A DNA stretch of 64,000 nucleotides from Kribbella turkmenica (GCF_004348725.1 NZ_SMKR01000014.1:1-64000); one strand, 5' to 3'. Shown: positions 51,579 through 60,508, counted from the stretch's first letter. The notes: a model not told the origin generated them from the sequence alone. Numbers and translations: made by a program.

Positions 51579-52823
51579 TCAATCCAGCGGTACGCCGTAA
51601 AGCACCAGGTTGTGGCTGTAACGGTGCGCCGCGCGGTCGTACGAACCGGTGCAGGTCACCAACGCCAGCCGGGGTCTCGCGGCACCGCGGAAGAGATCGG
51701 CCGGCAGTGCGCTCTGCCGGTAGGTCCGGCGAGCCACGATGCGGTACCAGTGCACGTCGCCGTCCCCCGACTTCACCGAGACCCTGGCCCCGACCGGCAC
51801 CTTCGACAGCGCGGCGAACACCCCGCGCCCGCGGGCCGAGTCCACGTGGCCGGCCAGCAGCACCGTGCCGCCGGCCGAACCCGGCGCCGCGCCGGCCGCC
51901 CACCAGCCGACGTCGGCGGTCGACTTCGGCACCTGCAGGTGACCGTCCCGGGCGGTCGCGACCGGCATCACCGGCGCCTCCAGGTACCCGGGCAGGGTCA
52001 GCCGGACCGGCGGAATCGCCGCCTCCCGGTCCGATACCGCCGCTCCCGCCTCCGGCACCTGTCCGCCGTCACCAGGTCCGCCGAACACCATGACCAGCGC
52101 GGCGACGACCGCCGCGGCCCCGACCAGGCGTCGCCGTACCCGGACCTGCTTGCCGACGAGCAGGAGCAGTACGCCGATGCCGAGCAAGGCCAGCGCGGTC
52201 CGTGAACGGGTTCGCTCGGCGTCGGCGACCTGGCCGCCCTCGCCGGTGGACACGATCGGGGAACCGGTCTCGGCACGGCAGGAGCCGGACACCATCCGCA
52301 AATGCATCTCGACGACCGGCTGGGCGCCCCGAGCCACTGACTTGACGGTCTGGTCGGTCCCCTTCGCCAGCTCTTCCTCGATCAACTTCAGGAGCGCCTC
52401 GTGCTCCTGCCGCTGGAACGCCAGCCAGGCGGCGTCGTACCCGGAGGTCCCGGCCTTGGCGGCGAGGGCGTCCAGCCTCTCCCGCTGCGCCAGTGACGGG
52501 ATGGTGACCAGCCCGACTCCGAGCTGGGTGGCAGCCTCGAGCTCCTGGGCGGCCAGCTTGCGATGGTCCCGTTCCATCACGGCGCCGGCGCGCCGTACGC
52601 ACGCGGTCCGGCCCTTGGTCTTGGCCACCTCTCCGGCCTGGATGATCGTCAGGTTCGCCTGGTGGGCCGCGTTCAGGTAGCCGACGTCCGGCTGCGTCGG
52701 CGTCGCGCCGGCCGGCTGGACCACCGCCAGCATCCCCGCGACCACGATCAGCAGGAGCGCGGAGATCCGGGCAGTCCTCGCCCGCCAGGAAGGAACCGAG
52801 CCTCTGTCCTGTCGCCGGGGCAC
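51579..52823 (-). CDS. DUF4142 domain fused to a class F-type sortase
   Basis: A 414-residue exported protein. N-terminal signal helix (ALLLIVVAGMLAVVQPAGA), then a DUF4142 helical domain (about 40-190: LNAAHQANLTIIQAGEVAKT, RRAGAVMERDHRKLAAQELE, FQRQEHEALLKLIEEELAKG). A second membrane helix pair near 205-250 (LALLGIGVLLLLVG, LVGAAAVVAALVMVF) leads to a C-terminal sortase domain (about 290-414) with catalytic His in LLAGHVDSARGRGVF, Cys in LALVTCTGS and Arg in AHRYSHNLVLYG. Class F sortases are actinobacterial, with poorly known substrates. GTG 52823 has GGGAGG 5 bases upstream. No sorting-signal protein is seen in the window. Confidence 0.82.
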   Translation of the reverse strand: MPRRQDRGSVPSWRARTARISALLLIVVAGMLAVVQPAGATPTQPDVGYLNAAHQANLTIIQAGEVAKTKGRTACVRRAGAVMERDHRKLAAQELEAATQLGVGLVTIPSLAQRERLDALAAKAGTSGYDAAWLAFQRQEHEALLKLIEEELAKGTDQTVKSVARGAQPVVEMHLRMVSGSCRAETGSPIVSTGEGGQVADAERTRSRTALALLGIGVLLLLVGKQVRVRRRLVGAAAVVAALVMVFGGPGDGGQVPEAGAAVSDREAAIPPVRLTLPGYLEAPVMPVATARDGHLQVPKSTADVGWWAAGAAPGSAGGTVLLAGHVDSARGRGVFAALSKVPVGARVSVKSGDGDVHWYRIVARRTYRQSALPADLFRGAARPRLALVTCTGSYDRAAHRYSHNLVLYGVPLD

Positions 52824-52935
52824 CGTCACCTCCCTGCCGCTCGGACGCCGGCCCACGAGCGTCCTCCGTCGTACGACGACAGTAGATGGGCGTCCTGTCC
52901 GGGTCCAGCCATCGGCGAGCCGCCCGAGGACGCGG

Positions 52936-52965
52936 AACGGCCCGCCGGAAGACCGGCGGGCCGTT
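52936..52965 (-). terminator. Strong terminator after hppA
   Basis: AACGGCCCGCCGG (52936-52948) and CCGGCGGGCCGTT (52953-52965) form a perfect 13-bp stem closed by the tetraloop AAGA, 17 bases after the hppA stop. Confidence 0.85.
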
Positions 52966-52981
52966 GCGCTGCTTGCCCGGA

Positions 52982-55285
52982 TCAGGCGGCGGCGTTCACC
53001 TCGGCCGGGGTGTCGGCGATGACCGACTCCCGGCGCTTGGAGACGATCACGGCCGCGACCAGGATCGCGACCGCCACGAGGGCGATGCCGATCCGCAGCG
53101 GGGTGTTGGTGTCCTCGCCGATCGCCGACATGCCGACGACGGCCGGGGCGATCAGCACCGAGACCAGGTTCATCACCTTGATCAGCGGGTTGATGGCCGG
53201 CCCGGCGGTGTCCTTGAACGGGTCACCGACGGTGTCACCGATGACGGTGGCCTCGTGCGCGGGCGAACCCTTGCCGCCGTGGTTACCGTCCTCGACCAGC
53301 TTCTTGGCGTTGTCCCAGGCACCACCGGAGTTGGCCAGGAAGACCGCCATCAGGGTGCCGGACGCGATCGCACCGGCCAGGTAACCGGCCAGCGCCGAGG
53401 CACCGAGGCCGAAGCCGACGGCGATCGGCGCCAGGATCGCGAGCAGCCCCGGGGTGGCCAGCTCACGCAGCGAGTCGCGGGTGCAGATGTCCACGACCTT
53501 GCCGTACTCCGGCTTGCCGGTGCCCTCCATGATCCCGGGGATGTCGCGGAACTGGCGACGGACCTCGTAGACGACCGCACCGGCGGCCCGGCCGACGGCG
53601 TTGATCGCGAGACCGGAGAACATGAACACCACGGCGGCACCGATGATGATGCCGACCAGGGTGGACGGGTCGAACACCAGTGCGTCCGCGTTGAACGCCG
53701 CGTCGCCCGCGTCGTTCAGCACCGCGTAGATCGAGTCCGTGTAGGAGCCGAACAGCGCGGTCGCGGCGAGCACGGCGGTCGCGATCGCGATGCCCTTGGT
53801 GATCGCCTTGGTGGTGTTGCCGACGGCGTCCAGCTCGGTCAGGATCTGGGCCGCCTCGCCGTCCACGTCACCGGACATCTCGGCGATGCCCTGGGCGTTG
53901 TCGGAGACCGGGCCGAAGGTGTCCATCGCGACGATGACGCCGACGGTGGTGAGCAGACCACAACCGGCCAGTGCGATCGCGAACAGTGCGACGACACCCG
54001 AGCCGCCGACCAGGAAGGCGCCGTACACGGCGGCCGCGATCACCAGCGCGGTGTACACGGCCGACTCGAAACCGACCGAGATACCGGACAGGATGACGGT
54101 CGCCGCTCCGGTCAGCGAGGTCTTGCCGACGTCCTTGACCGGCTTGTCCTCGGTGCCGGTGAAGTAGCCGGTCAGCGCCAGGATGACCGCGGCCAGCACG
54201 ATGCCGATGAGCACCGAGACGGTCGCGATCAGCCGCGGGTCGCCGTCGTGGGCGGCGATCGCGTCGGTCGCACCGGTCAGTTCGCCGAAGCTGCTCGGCA
54301 GGTAGACGAACGCGGCCACGGCGCAGAGAACCGCGGAGATGATCGCCGAGATGTAGAACGCCCGGTTGATCGTCCGCAGACCGTTCTCGCCGGTGCGCGG
54401 GCGGGTCAGGAAGACCCCGATGACGGCGGTGACCGCACCGATGGCCGGCACGATCAGCGGGAAGATCAGGCCCTGCTCGCCGAAGGCGGCCTTGCCCAGG
54501 ATCAGCGATGCCACCAGCATCACGGCGTACGACTCGAACAGGTCGGCCGCCATACCGGCGCAGTCTCCCACGTTGTCACCGACGTTGTCGGCGATGGTGG
54601 CCGCGTTGCGCGGGTCGTCCTCGGGGATGTTCTGCTCGACCTTGCCGACCAGGTCGGCACCGACATCGGCGGCCTTGGTGAAGATACCGCCGCCGACACG
54701 CATGAACATGGCGAGCATGGCGGCACCGAAACCGAAGCCCTCGAGCACGGTCGGGGCGTCACCCTTGAACAGCAGGACGACGAGCGCGGCGCCGAACAGG
54801 CCGAAGCCCACCGTCGCCATACCGACGGTGCCGCCGGTCCGGAACGCGACCCGCATCGCCGGGTCGCGGCCTTCGTCCCGGGCCGCCGCGGCGACCCGGA
54901 CGTTGGCGCGCGTCGCGAGCCACATGCCCAGGTAGCCGATCAGGGCGGAGAAACCCGCACCGACCAGGAAGAAGACGGACCGGAAGATCTTCAGCGTGGT
55001 CTCGTTGCCGCCGTCACTGTGCGCAGGCAGCAGGAACAGCAACAGGAACGCGACCACGGCGAAGACCGACAGGGTGCGGAACTGCCGGTTCAGGTACGCC
55101 GATGCGCCTTCCTGGACCGCCGCGGCGATCGTCTTCATGTTCTCGGTGCCATCGTTCGCGGCAAGCACCTGGCCCCGGAAGACCATCGCAATGGCGACCG
55201 CGAGGAGCGCGATCACTCCGACGACGATCACCAGGGTGGTGTTGCTCGACGAAAGATCCACCGCTTGTGCAAGCAGCGCGGACAT
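52982..55285 (-). CDS. hppA: Proton-pumping membrane pyrophosphatase
   Basis: A 767-residue integral membrane pyrophosphatase with about 16 helices that couples PPi hydrolysis to ion pumping. The PPi-binding acidic motifs are intact (TKAADVGADLVGKVE, EDDPRNAATIADNVGDNVGD, DNAQGIAEMSG). In GNTTKAITKG, Lys occupies the position where K+-dependent enzymes have Ala, which marks the K+-independent, H+-pumping type; the annotation as a sodium pump common in databases is therefore doubtful here. ATG 55285 has AAGGAGG four bases upstream. It lies 212 bases after bldG on the same strand and ends in a strong terminator. Confidence 0.95.
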   Translation of the reverse strand: MSALLAQAVDLSSSNTTLVIVVGVIALLAVAIAMVFRGQVLAANDGTENMKTIAAAVQEGASAYLNRQFRTLSVFAVVAFLLLFLLPAHSDGGNETTLKIFRSVFFLVGAGFSALIGYLGMWLATRANVRVAAAARDEGRDPAMRVAFRTGGTVGMATVGFGLFGAALVVLLFKGDAPTVLEGFGFGAAMLAMFMRVGGGIFTKAADVGADLVGKVEQNIPEDDPRNAATIADNVGDNVGDCAGMAADLFESYAVMLVASLILGKAAFGEQGLIFPLIVPAIGAVTAVIGVFLTRPRTGENGLRTINRAFYISAIISAVLCAVAAFVYLPSSFGELTGATDAIAAHDGDPRLIATVSVLIGIVLAAVILALTGYFTGTEDKPVKDVGKTSLTGAATVILSGISVGFESAVYTALVIAAAVYGAFLVGGSGVVALFAIALAGCGLLTTVGVIVAMDTFGPVSDNAQGIAEMSGDVDGEAAQILTELDAVGNTTKAITKGIAIATAVLAATALFGSYTDSIYAVLNDAGDAAFNADALVFDPSTLVGIIIGAAVVFMFSGLAINAVGRAAGAVVYEVRRQFRDIPGIMEGTGKPEYGKVVDICTRDSLRELATPGLLAILAPIAVGFGLGASALAGYLAGAIASGTLMAVFLANSGGAWDNAKKLVEDGNHGGKGSPAHEATVIGDTVGDPFKDTAGPAINPLIKVMNLVSVLIAPAVVGMSAIGEDTNTPLRIGIALVAVAILVAAVIVSKRRESVIADTPAEVNAAA

Positions 55286-55497
55286 CCGTCCTCCTTGTAG
55301 GCAACCCTCCCGGGTCTGACGGCCCCCGTTTGCCGCAACCGAAGGGTTGGGGAAATACGACACAGCGCCGTGACTGGCGCGGTGGGTCACTCTAACGGGT
55401 ATCCGACCAGACCTGACGAGTGGGTGGTCTACGCCATACCTTCGGTGTCAATCAAGAGGTTCACTCTTCGTAGTACCAGGGATACCTTTCGCGTGGA

Positions 55498-55827
55498 TCA
55501 GATCGCTGAGGCGACGTCCGGATGGATGTCGAAGACCTTGGTCAGGCCGGTGATCCGGAAGATCTTCAGCAGCCGTTCCTGGGTGCAGACCAGGGACAGC
55601 GATCCGTCGTGGGTGCGCACCCGTTTCAGTCCGCCGACGAGAACGCCGAGGCCGGTGGAGTCCAGGAACTCCACGCGTTCCAGGTCGATCACCAGGTGGT
55701 GGACACCGTCGTCGACGAGCGCGGCGATCTTCTCGCGGAGCTTCGGTGCGGTGTAGACGTCGATCTCCCCCGCCACCTCGATGACGGTCCGCCCGCCCTC
55801 GGCGCGCGCGTTGAGCGACAGATCCAC
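55498..55827 (-). CDS. bldG: Anti-sigma factor antagonist BldG (STAS domain)
   Basis: A 109-residue STAS protein nearly identical in pattern to Streptomyces Bld[34 protein letters not shown] and [21 protein letters not shown] 55827 is chosen because GGAGG lies 5 bases before it and because it places the phospho-acceptor Ser at 57, as in BldG; an ATG at 55857 would add ten residues. BldG partners anti-sigma kinases and controls differentiation and stress sigma factors. In Streptomyces an anti-sigma gene follows bldG; here the next gene is hppA, so the partner must be encoded elsewhere. Confidence 0.93.
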   Translation of the reverse strand: MDLSLNARAEGGRTVIEVAGEIDVYTAPKLREKIAALVDDGVHHLVIDLERVEFLDSTGLGVLVGGLKRVRTHDGSLSLVCTQERLLKIFRITGLTKVFDIHPDVASAI

Positions 55828-56007
55828 TTCGGCCTCCGATCCCGTGAACTGCTGCATTCAACCATGTACGGACCGTGAGTAGGGCCGTCTCCGAAAACTC
55901 TTTCATCTCGCGACACCTCGCGTCGACGTCCACCCCCAAAATGCCGCGTGCATCCGGCGCGTGCAGGTGACCCGTGCACCAGGACTGCTGCTGTCCGTGG
56001 CCGGCAC

Positions 56008-56013
56008 TAGGCT
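56008..56013 (+). promoter_or_regulatory. -10 element for a leaderless helicase transcript
   Basis: TAGGCT fits TANNNT and ends 6 bases before ATG 56020. The 192-bp gap to bldG (divergent) must also hold the bldG promoter, which I cannot place with confidence. Confidence 0.5.
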
Positions 56014-56019
56014 CGCCGT

Positions 56020-58329
56020 ATGCGTGCGGGTGGTGAGGCGGCGGCGGTGCTGAAGCGCCTTGCCGTCGGCCGTGACGACCGGCTGACCCACGTCGAGTCC
56101 GTGCCGTCGCGGCCCGGACGGACGTGCGACTGGCCGCGGTGGGTGCCGGCCGAGGTCCTCGGTCAGCTGGCGGACGCCGGGATCACCGCGCCCTGGACGC
56201 ACCAGGCCGCCACCGCCGAGGCGGCGTACGCCGGGAAGCACGTAGTGGTCGCGACCGGAACGGCGTCGGGCAAGTCACTCGGGTACCTGCTGCCCGCGTT
56301 CGCCACGTTGAGCATCGCCCAGGCCGCCTCACCGCATCGCCGGACGGCCTCTGTTCTGTACTTGTCGCCGACGAAGGCCTTGGCGCACGACCAGCTCCGG
56401 GCAGTCTCGTCGTACACGGTGCCCGGCTTGCGAGCGGCCACGCTGGACGGCGACTCGGAACGCACCGAACGCGACTGGGCCCGCGACCACGCGACGTACG
56501 TGCTCAGCAACCCGGACATGCTGCACCGTTCGGTCCTGCCGAACCACCAGCGCTGGGCGCGCTTCCTCGGCTGCCTGCAGTACGTCGTGGTCGACGAGTG
56601 CCACCACTATCGCGGGGTCTTCGGTGCCCATGTGGCCGGCGTACTGCGGCGGCTCCGGCGGATCTGCGCGCAGTACGGCGCTCATCCGGTTTTCGTCTGC
56701 GCATCGGCGACAGTCGCCGAGCCGGCGGTGTCCGGTGAGCGGCTGACCGGCCTGCCGATGGTGGAGGTCGTGGACGACGGCTCGCCGCGTGGCGGTATCT
56801 CGTTCGGTCTGTGGGAGCCGCCGATGACCTCCCTGCGCGGCGAGAACGGCGCTCCGGTACGCCGCTCGGCCACTGCCGAGGTGGCCGACCTGCTGACCGA
56901 CCTCGTGGTCACCGGGGTCAGGACGGTGGCGTTCGTCCGGTCGAGGCGCGGGGCCGAGTCGGTCGCCATGACAGCGCGGGAGAACCTCATCGAGCTCGAC
57001 CCCGGGCTGGCCGACCAGGTGTCGGCGTACCGGGCCGGCTACCTGCCGGAGGAACGCCGTCGCCTCGAGGGCATGCTGCAGAGCGGTGGACTCACCGGTG
57101 TCGCCGCCACGAACGCTCTCGAGCTGGGCATCGACATCGCCGGGCTGGACGCCGTACTGCTGTCCGGCTGGCCAGGGACGCGCGCATCGCTCTGGCAGCA
57201 GGCCGGACGCGCCGGCCGCGCCGGCGGTGACGCGCTCGCCCTCCTGGTCGCCCGCGACGATCCACTCGACACCTATCTGGTGCGGCATCCGGTGGCGATC
57301 TTCGGACGTCCGGTCGAGGCGACGGTGTTCGACCCGGAGAACCCGTACGTGCTCGGCCCCCAACTCTGCGCCGCCGCCCAGGAGCTGCCGCTGACCGCCG
57401 CGGACCACGAGATCTTCGGCAGTACGACGCCCGCCGTGATCGCCCAACTGGTCCGCCAGGGCCTGCTGCGGGAGCGGCCGCACGGCTGGTTCTGGACCCG
57501 GCGCGAGCGGGCGGTGGACGCGATCGACATCCGCTCGGCCGGCGGCAAGACGGTGCAGATCGTCGAGGACCAGACCGGTCGCCTGCTCGGCACGGTCGAC
57601 GGCGGCTCGGCCCACTCGTCGGTGCACGAGGGCGCGGTCTACGTGCACGCCGGTGAGTCCTACCTGGTCAAGACCCTCGACCTCGAGGGGTACGCCGCCG
57701 TCGTCGAGCCGGCCGCACCGGACTACACCACCTTCGCCCGGGACGTGACCGAGATCAGCATCCTGGCGACCGAGGAGACCTGCACCTGGGGTACGGCGGA
57801 GCTGTCCCGCGGCTGGGTCCAGGTGACGAGCCAGGTGATCTCGTTCCAGCGGAAGCTGATCGCGACCGGCGACGTACTCGACGAACAGCCGCTCGACCTG
57901 CCCGAACGCACCCTGCGGACCAAGGCGGTCTGGTGGAGCGTGCCCGACTCGTGCGTGGCCACCCTCGGCCTGGACGACGTACCAGGGGCGGCCCACGCGG
58001 CCGAGCACGCGTCGATCGGGCTGCTCCCGCTGTTCGCCACCTGCGACCGCTGGGACATCGGCGGCGTCTCCACCGCCCGGCACGCCGACACCGGCTGCCT
58101 CACGGTCTTCGTGTACGACGGCCATCCGGGCGGCGCCGGATTCGCCGAGCACGGGTACGCCGCGGCGCGCGAGTGGTTGACCGCGACACGTGCGGCGATT
58201 GCACACTGTGAGTGCGCGGACGGGTGCCCGTCCTGCGTACAGTCGCCGAAATGTGGGAACCAGAACACCCCACTCGACAAGAGCGGCGCGGTCGCGCTGC
58301 TCACCGCATTGCTCAGCAGTGAGGCCTGA
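56020..58329 (+). CDS. DEAD/DEAH-box helicase with DUF1998 zinc domain (MrfA/Hrq1-like)
   Basis: A 769-residue superfamily 2 helicase. Walker A region ATGTASGKSLGYLLP near 79, motif II VVVDECHHYRG (DECH), motif III CASATVAEP, motif V ALELGIDIAGLDAVL and motif VI QQAGRAGRAG. The C-terminal DUF1998 domain ends in CECADGCPSCVQSPKCGNQN, a four-Cys zinc site. Bacillus MrfA and yeast Hrq1, with the same layout, repair DNA crosslinks and mitomycin damage, so a DNA-repair role is likely. The gene is divergent from bldG, as I recall for Streptomyces. Confidence 0.93.
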   Translation: MRAGGEAAAVLKRLAVGRDDRLTHVESVPSRPGRTCDWPRWVPAEVLGQLADAGITAPWTHQAATAEAAYAGKHVVVATGTASGKSLGYLLPAFATLSIAQAASPHRRTASVLYLSPTKALAHDQLRAVSSYTVPGLRAATLDGDSERTERDWARDHATYVLSNPDMLHRSVLPNHQRWARFLGCLQYVVVDECHHYRGVFGAHVAGVLRRLRRICAQYGAHPVFVCASATVAEPAVSGERLTGLPMVEVVDDGSPRGGISFGLWEPPMTSLRGENGAPVRRSATAEVADLLTDLVVTGVRTVAFVRSRRGAESVAMTARENLIELDPGLADQVSAYRAGYLPEERRRLEGMLQSGGLTGVAATNALELGIDIAGLDAVLLSGWPGTRASLWQQAGRAGRAGGDALALLVARDDPLDTYLVRHPVAIFGRPVEATVFDPENPYVLGPQLCAAAQELPLTAADHEIFGSTTPAVIAQLVRQGLLRERPHGWFWTRRERAVDAIDIRSAGGKTVQIVEDQTGRLLGTVDGGSAHSSVHEGAVYVHAGESYLVKTLDLEGYAAVVEPAAPDYTTFARDVTEISILATEETCTWGTAELSRGWVQVTSQVISFQRKLIATGDVLDEQPLDLPERTLRTKAVWWSVPDSCVATLGLDDVPGAAHAAEHASIGLLPLFATCDRWDIGGVSTARHADTGCLTVFVYDGHPGGAGFAEHGYAAAREWLTATRAAIAHCECADGCPSCVQSPKCGNQNTPLDKSGAVALLTALLSSEA

Positions 58330-58364
58330 ACAGCCAGCCGCGGCTGGCAGAGAGGCAGCCCGTG

Positions 58365-58784
58365 ATGGCCGTTCTCGGAATCGTCCTCATCATCCTTGCC
58401 GTCCTGTTCGGTCTCGGAGTCGTCGCGACGTCGACCCTGTCGACCACGATGGAGGTCTTCGGCGTCGACTTCGGCGTGTCGGTCGCGACCGTGTTCGTCC
58501 TCGGCGGGCTGGCCGGCGCGACACTGATCCTCGGCCTGTGGCTGACGAAGAAGGGACTCGGCCGCGGCTACCGCCGCCGCAAGGAGATCCGCGAGCTCCG
58601 CGCCCAGGCAGAGACCACGGAGACCACCGAGGACACCAAGACCGCCGCAGTCACCGAGAGTGACGTCGACCGCGACGCCGCTCCCGAGCTCAGCACCGAC
58701 CGAGACCAGCCGCCGGCGGACGACCACCTGGCCACCGAGCGGCCCACCGCCGACGGCTCCACCGAGACCAAACAGCCGCACTGA
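58365..58784 (+). CDS. Two-helix membrane protein with acidic tail (LapA-like)
   Basis: A 139-residue protein. Two membrane helices (VLGIVLIILAVLFGLGVVAT and VATVFVLGGLAGATLILGLW) with a small loop, a basic stretch (KKGLGRGYRRRKEIRELRAQ) and a Thr/Glu/Asp-rich tail of about 55 residues. The plan resembles DUF1049/LapA-domain proteins, but the match is by layout only. ATG 58365 and GTG 58362 both fit the GAGG site upstream. It begins 36 bases after the helicase and may share its transcript. Confidence 0.7.
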   Translation: MAVLGIVLIILAVLFGLGVVATSTLSTTMEVFGVDFGVSVATVFVLGGLAGATLILGLWLTKKGLGRGYRRRKEIRELRAQAETTETTEDTKTAAVTESDVDRDAAPELSTDRDQPPADDHLATERPTADGSTETKQPH

Positions 58785-59201
58785 GACTCTGTTGCCGACG
58801 GCATCGAACAACGCCCGGAGCTACCGGATCTCCACAGATTGCCGTAAGGTTTCGATCGGCGCACAGCCACCGCTCGGCCGCGGCACGGCGATCCTGCGGC
58901 CCGATTTCGATGCCCTGCGCAACGATTTCATGCTGGCAGTTAGTTGCCATTGGCATCAAGTTTCCCAGTTCAGCCATAACCACCCGGCAGCCTCCTGTGC
59001 CTTACTGGTTGTGGCGTCAACGTAGCGTTGAGTCACCATCGGCCGTCCGGGCCATACCGCCTCCTCACGGGGGACCGACCCGCAGCTCACCCTGAGCGCA
59101 CAGGGTGTCGCCGCGGTACCGGAGCCGGAGCCGGGCGGACTCGCGCGATCGGGGTCCCGACGACCTGACGCCGCGAGATGGTACGACCTCTGGAGGTTGT
59201 C
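58785..59201. other. Intergenic region with a possible operator
   Basis: A 417-bp gap. TGCCA-T-TGGCA (58945-58955) is a short palindrome, and TGGCA also occurs at 58934-58938, so an operator is possible. The segment 58920-59040 is clearly less GC-rich than its surroundings, as promoter regions here often are. No RNA gene or convincing small gene was seen. Confidence 0.35.
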
Positions 59202-59969
59202 TTGATCATCCGTAAGTTGTTGAGCCGTACCGGCGTGACGGTTCTCGCCGTCAGCGTCGCGCTGGCCACCGCCGTACCGGCGCAGGCCGCGAACCCGGAG
59301 CCGGCCCCATCGGCATCTCCGGGGGTCGAGGTCGGCGTGGCGAAACAGATCGCCACCCGCTCCGACACGCGGTACTGCCTCACCTTCGTCGCGGCCGCCA
59401 AGGTCCCGATGGCGGTCATGATGGCCTGCGCCCCGGGCAAGGAGGGCAAGACCCAGGAGTGGATCTACACCGACTCCGGCCAGCTGCAGGTGGCGATGAG
59501 CAAGAGCGTCGGTGGCGCCCTTGCCTCGACCGGCGCCTGCCTGGACAGCGGGGCGGATCTGGCCAAGGTTCCGGCCGACGCGCCGCTGCTGGTGCTGCCC
59601 TGCCGTGACGGCGACGGGCAAAAGTGGAGCTACGACGAGAGCGCCGGCACGTTCGTGAACGCCGCCAGTGGTCTCGCCCTGACGTCCTTGCTCGGCCAGG
59701 GGAAAGCCAAGCAGGCACAGCCGACCGGCAGCATGTCCGCGTCGGGCTCACCGGTCCAGGGCTGGAGCGCGCTGCCGCTCCCGGGTCTGGACATCCTGGG
59801 TGCGGTGCTGGCACTCGTGAACGCGCTGCTGGCTTCCCTGGGCCTGGCCCTGCCACTGCCGATCGCGAACGCCGCATCCAGTCTGCTCGAGCTGGTGCGG
59901 CCGAAGACGCCGATCCCGGCTCAGATGTCGGTGCTGCCGAAGCAGATGATGCAGCTGGCTCAGCGCTGA
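59202..59969 (+). CDS. Secreted protein with ricin-type lectin-like domain
   Basis: A 255-residue exported protein. TTG 59202 has GGAGG 5 bases upstream and gives a clean signal peptide (IIRKLLSRTGVTVLAVSVAL, cleavage near VPAQA); ATG 59178 would add eight residues without a site. Residues about 45-165 look like a partial beta-trefoil: two QxW motifs (TQEW, GQKW) with SGQLQV, GACLDSG and LVLPCRDGDGQKW, and four Cys. The C-terminal 75 residues are unusual: Leu/Pro-rich, hydrophobic (LPGLDILGAVLALVNALLAS), perhaps a membrane-binding helix. A very strong terminator follows. Confidence 0.75.
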   Translation: MIIRKLLSRTGVTVLAVSVALATAVPAQAANPEPAPSASPGVEVGVAKQIATRSDTRYCLTFVAAAKVPMAVMMACAPGKEGKTQEWIYTDSGQLQVAMSKSVGGALASTGACLDSGADLAKVPADAPLLVLPCRDGDGQKWSYDESAGTFVNAASGLALTSLLGQGKAKQAQPTGSMSASGSPVQGWSALPLPGLDILGAVLALVNALLASLGLALPLPIANAASSLLELVRPKTPIPAQMSVLPKQMMQLAQR

Positions 59970-59999
59970 TCCGCGAGGAGGATTCTCAGCCACACAGAG

Positions 60000-60034
60000 G
60001 ACAGCCGGCCCCGACGTCGTCGGGGCCGGCTGTC
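60000..60034. terminator. Strong bidirectional terminator
   Basis: GACAGCCGGCCCCGAC (60000-60015) and GTCGGGGCCGGCTGTC (60019-60034) form a perfect 16-bp stem with a 3-nt loop, 30 bases after the ricin-like gene, followed by GTTCTC. It would also stop minus-strand transcripts from the micropeptide gene. Confidence 0.85.
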
Positions 60035-60123
60035 GTTCTCACTCCTTCGGATCGACACCTCCTTCAGTTGTGGTCTGGTGATGATGCGGTCCGGAACCGG
60101 TGCTCGGGTTCGGCCTGTGGATC

Positions 60124-60146
60124 CCCGCTGCTTGCGCGTCAGCGGG
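60124..60146. terminator. Small hairpin downstream of the micropeptide
   Basis: CCCGCTG (60124-60130) and CAGCGGG (60140-60146) are perfect 7-bp arms with a 9-nt loop, about 65 bases after the minus-strand micropeptide stop. Weak terminator candidate. Confidence 0.35.
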
Positions 60147-60210
60147 AGCCTCGGGTCGTGGTCACCGTCCGCCCGTCTCGTCTGCGTCCGTCACCAGTCG
60201 GCCGGGCCTG

Positions 60211-60282
60211 TCACCACCAGCAGTGATGGTGGCAGTGCCAGAGCAGGTCCTCGAGAAGGCAAGCCAGTCCGTGCAACAGCAT
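60211..60282 (-). CDS. Cys/His/Trp-rich micropeptide, 23 residues
   Basis: ATG at 60282 is preceded by the near-perfect ribosome binding site GGAGGTG (60295-60289) with a 6-base spacer, the best in the window outside large genes. It encodes 23 residues: a hydrophobic N-terminal part with one Cys (GLACLLEDLL) and a C-terminus WHCHHHCWW before TGA. The His/Cys cluster suggests metal binding (copper or zinc); it could also be a sensory leader peptide or a small membrane peptide. No gene follows on this strand before the terminator at 60000. AT-rich sequence upstream (60300-60390), with ACAGGT/ACCTGT inverted repeats, could be its promoter. Confidence 0.45.
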   Translation of the reverse strand: MLLHGLACLLEDLLWHCHHHCWW

Positions 60283-60508
60283 GTCTTTCACCTCCGATCC
60301 ACTGAACCGATCGGCAAGGACGCTACAGGTTGTTGTTACTTTGTGTATCTAGTCAGCTACCTGTTGCCATAGAACCTTGAGGACTCTTTAACCCTTCCGC
60401 AACGCACGCCGCGAGCGCGCGATTTGACGTGGGCCCCGCATCCCCGATAACCGGCCGTCACCCGCCGTACGCCGGGCCGAAAGGTTGCCGGCGGCATCCG
60501 GGCAATGA

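Noticed and set aside
55855-55857. ATG start for bldG ten residues upstream
   Set aside because: No ribosome binding site precedes it, while GTG 55827 has GGAGG and puts the phospho-Ser at 57 as in Streptomyces BldG.
58690-58983. Possible minus-strand gene in the gap after the small membrane protein
   Set aside because: Its 3' part is antisense to a well-supported gene, it has no ribosome binding site and no family resemblance.
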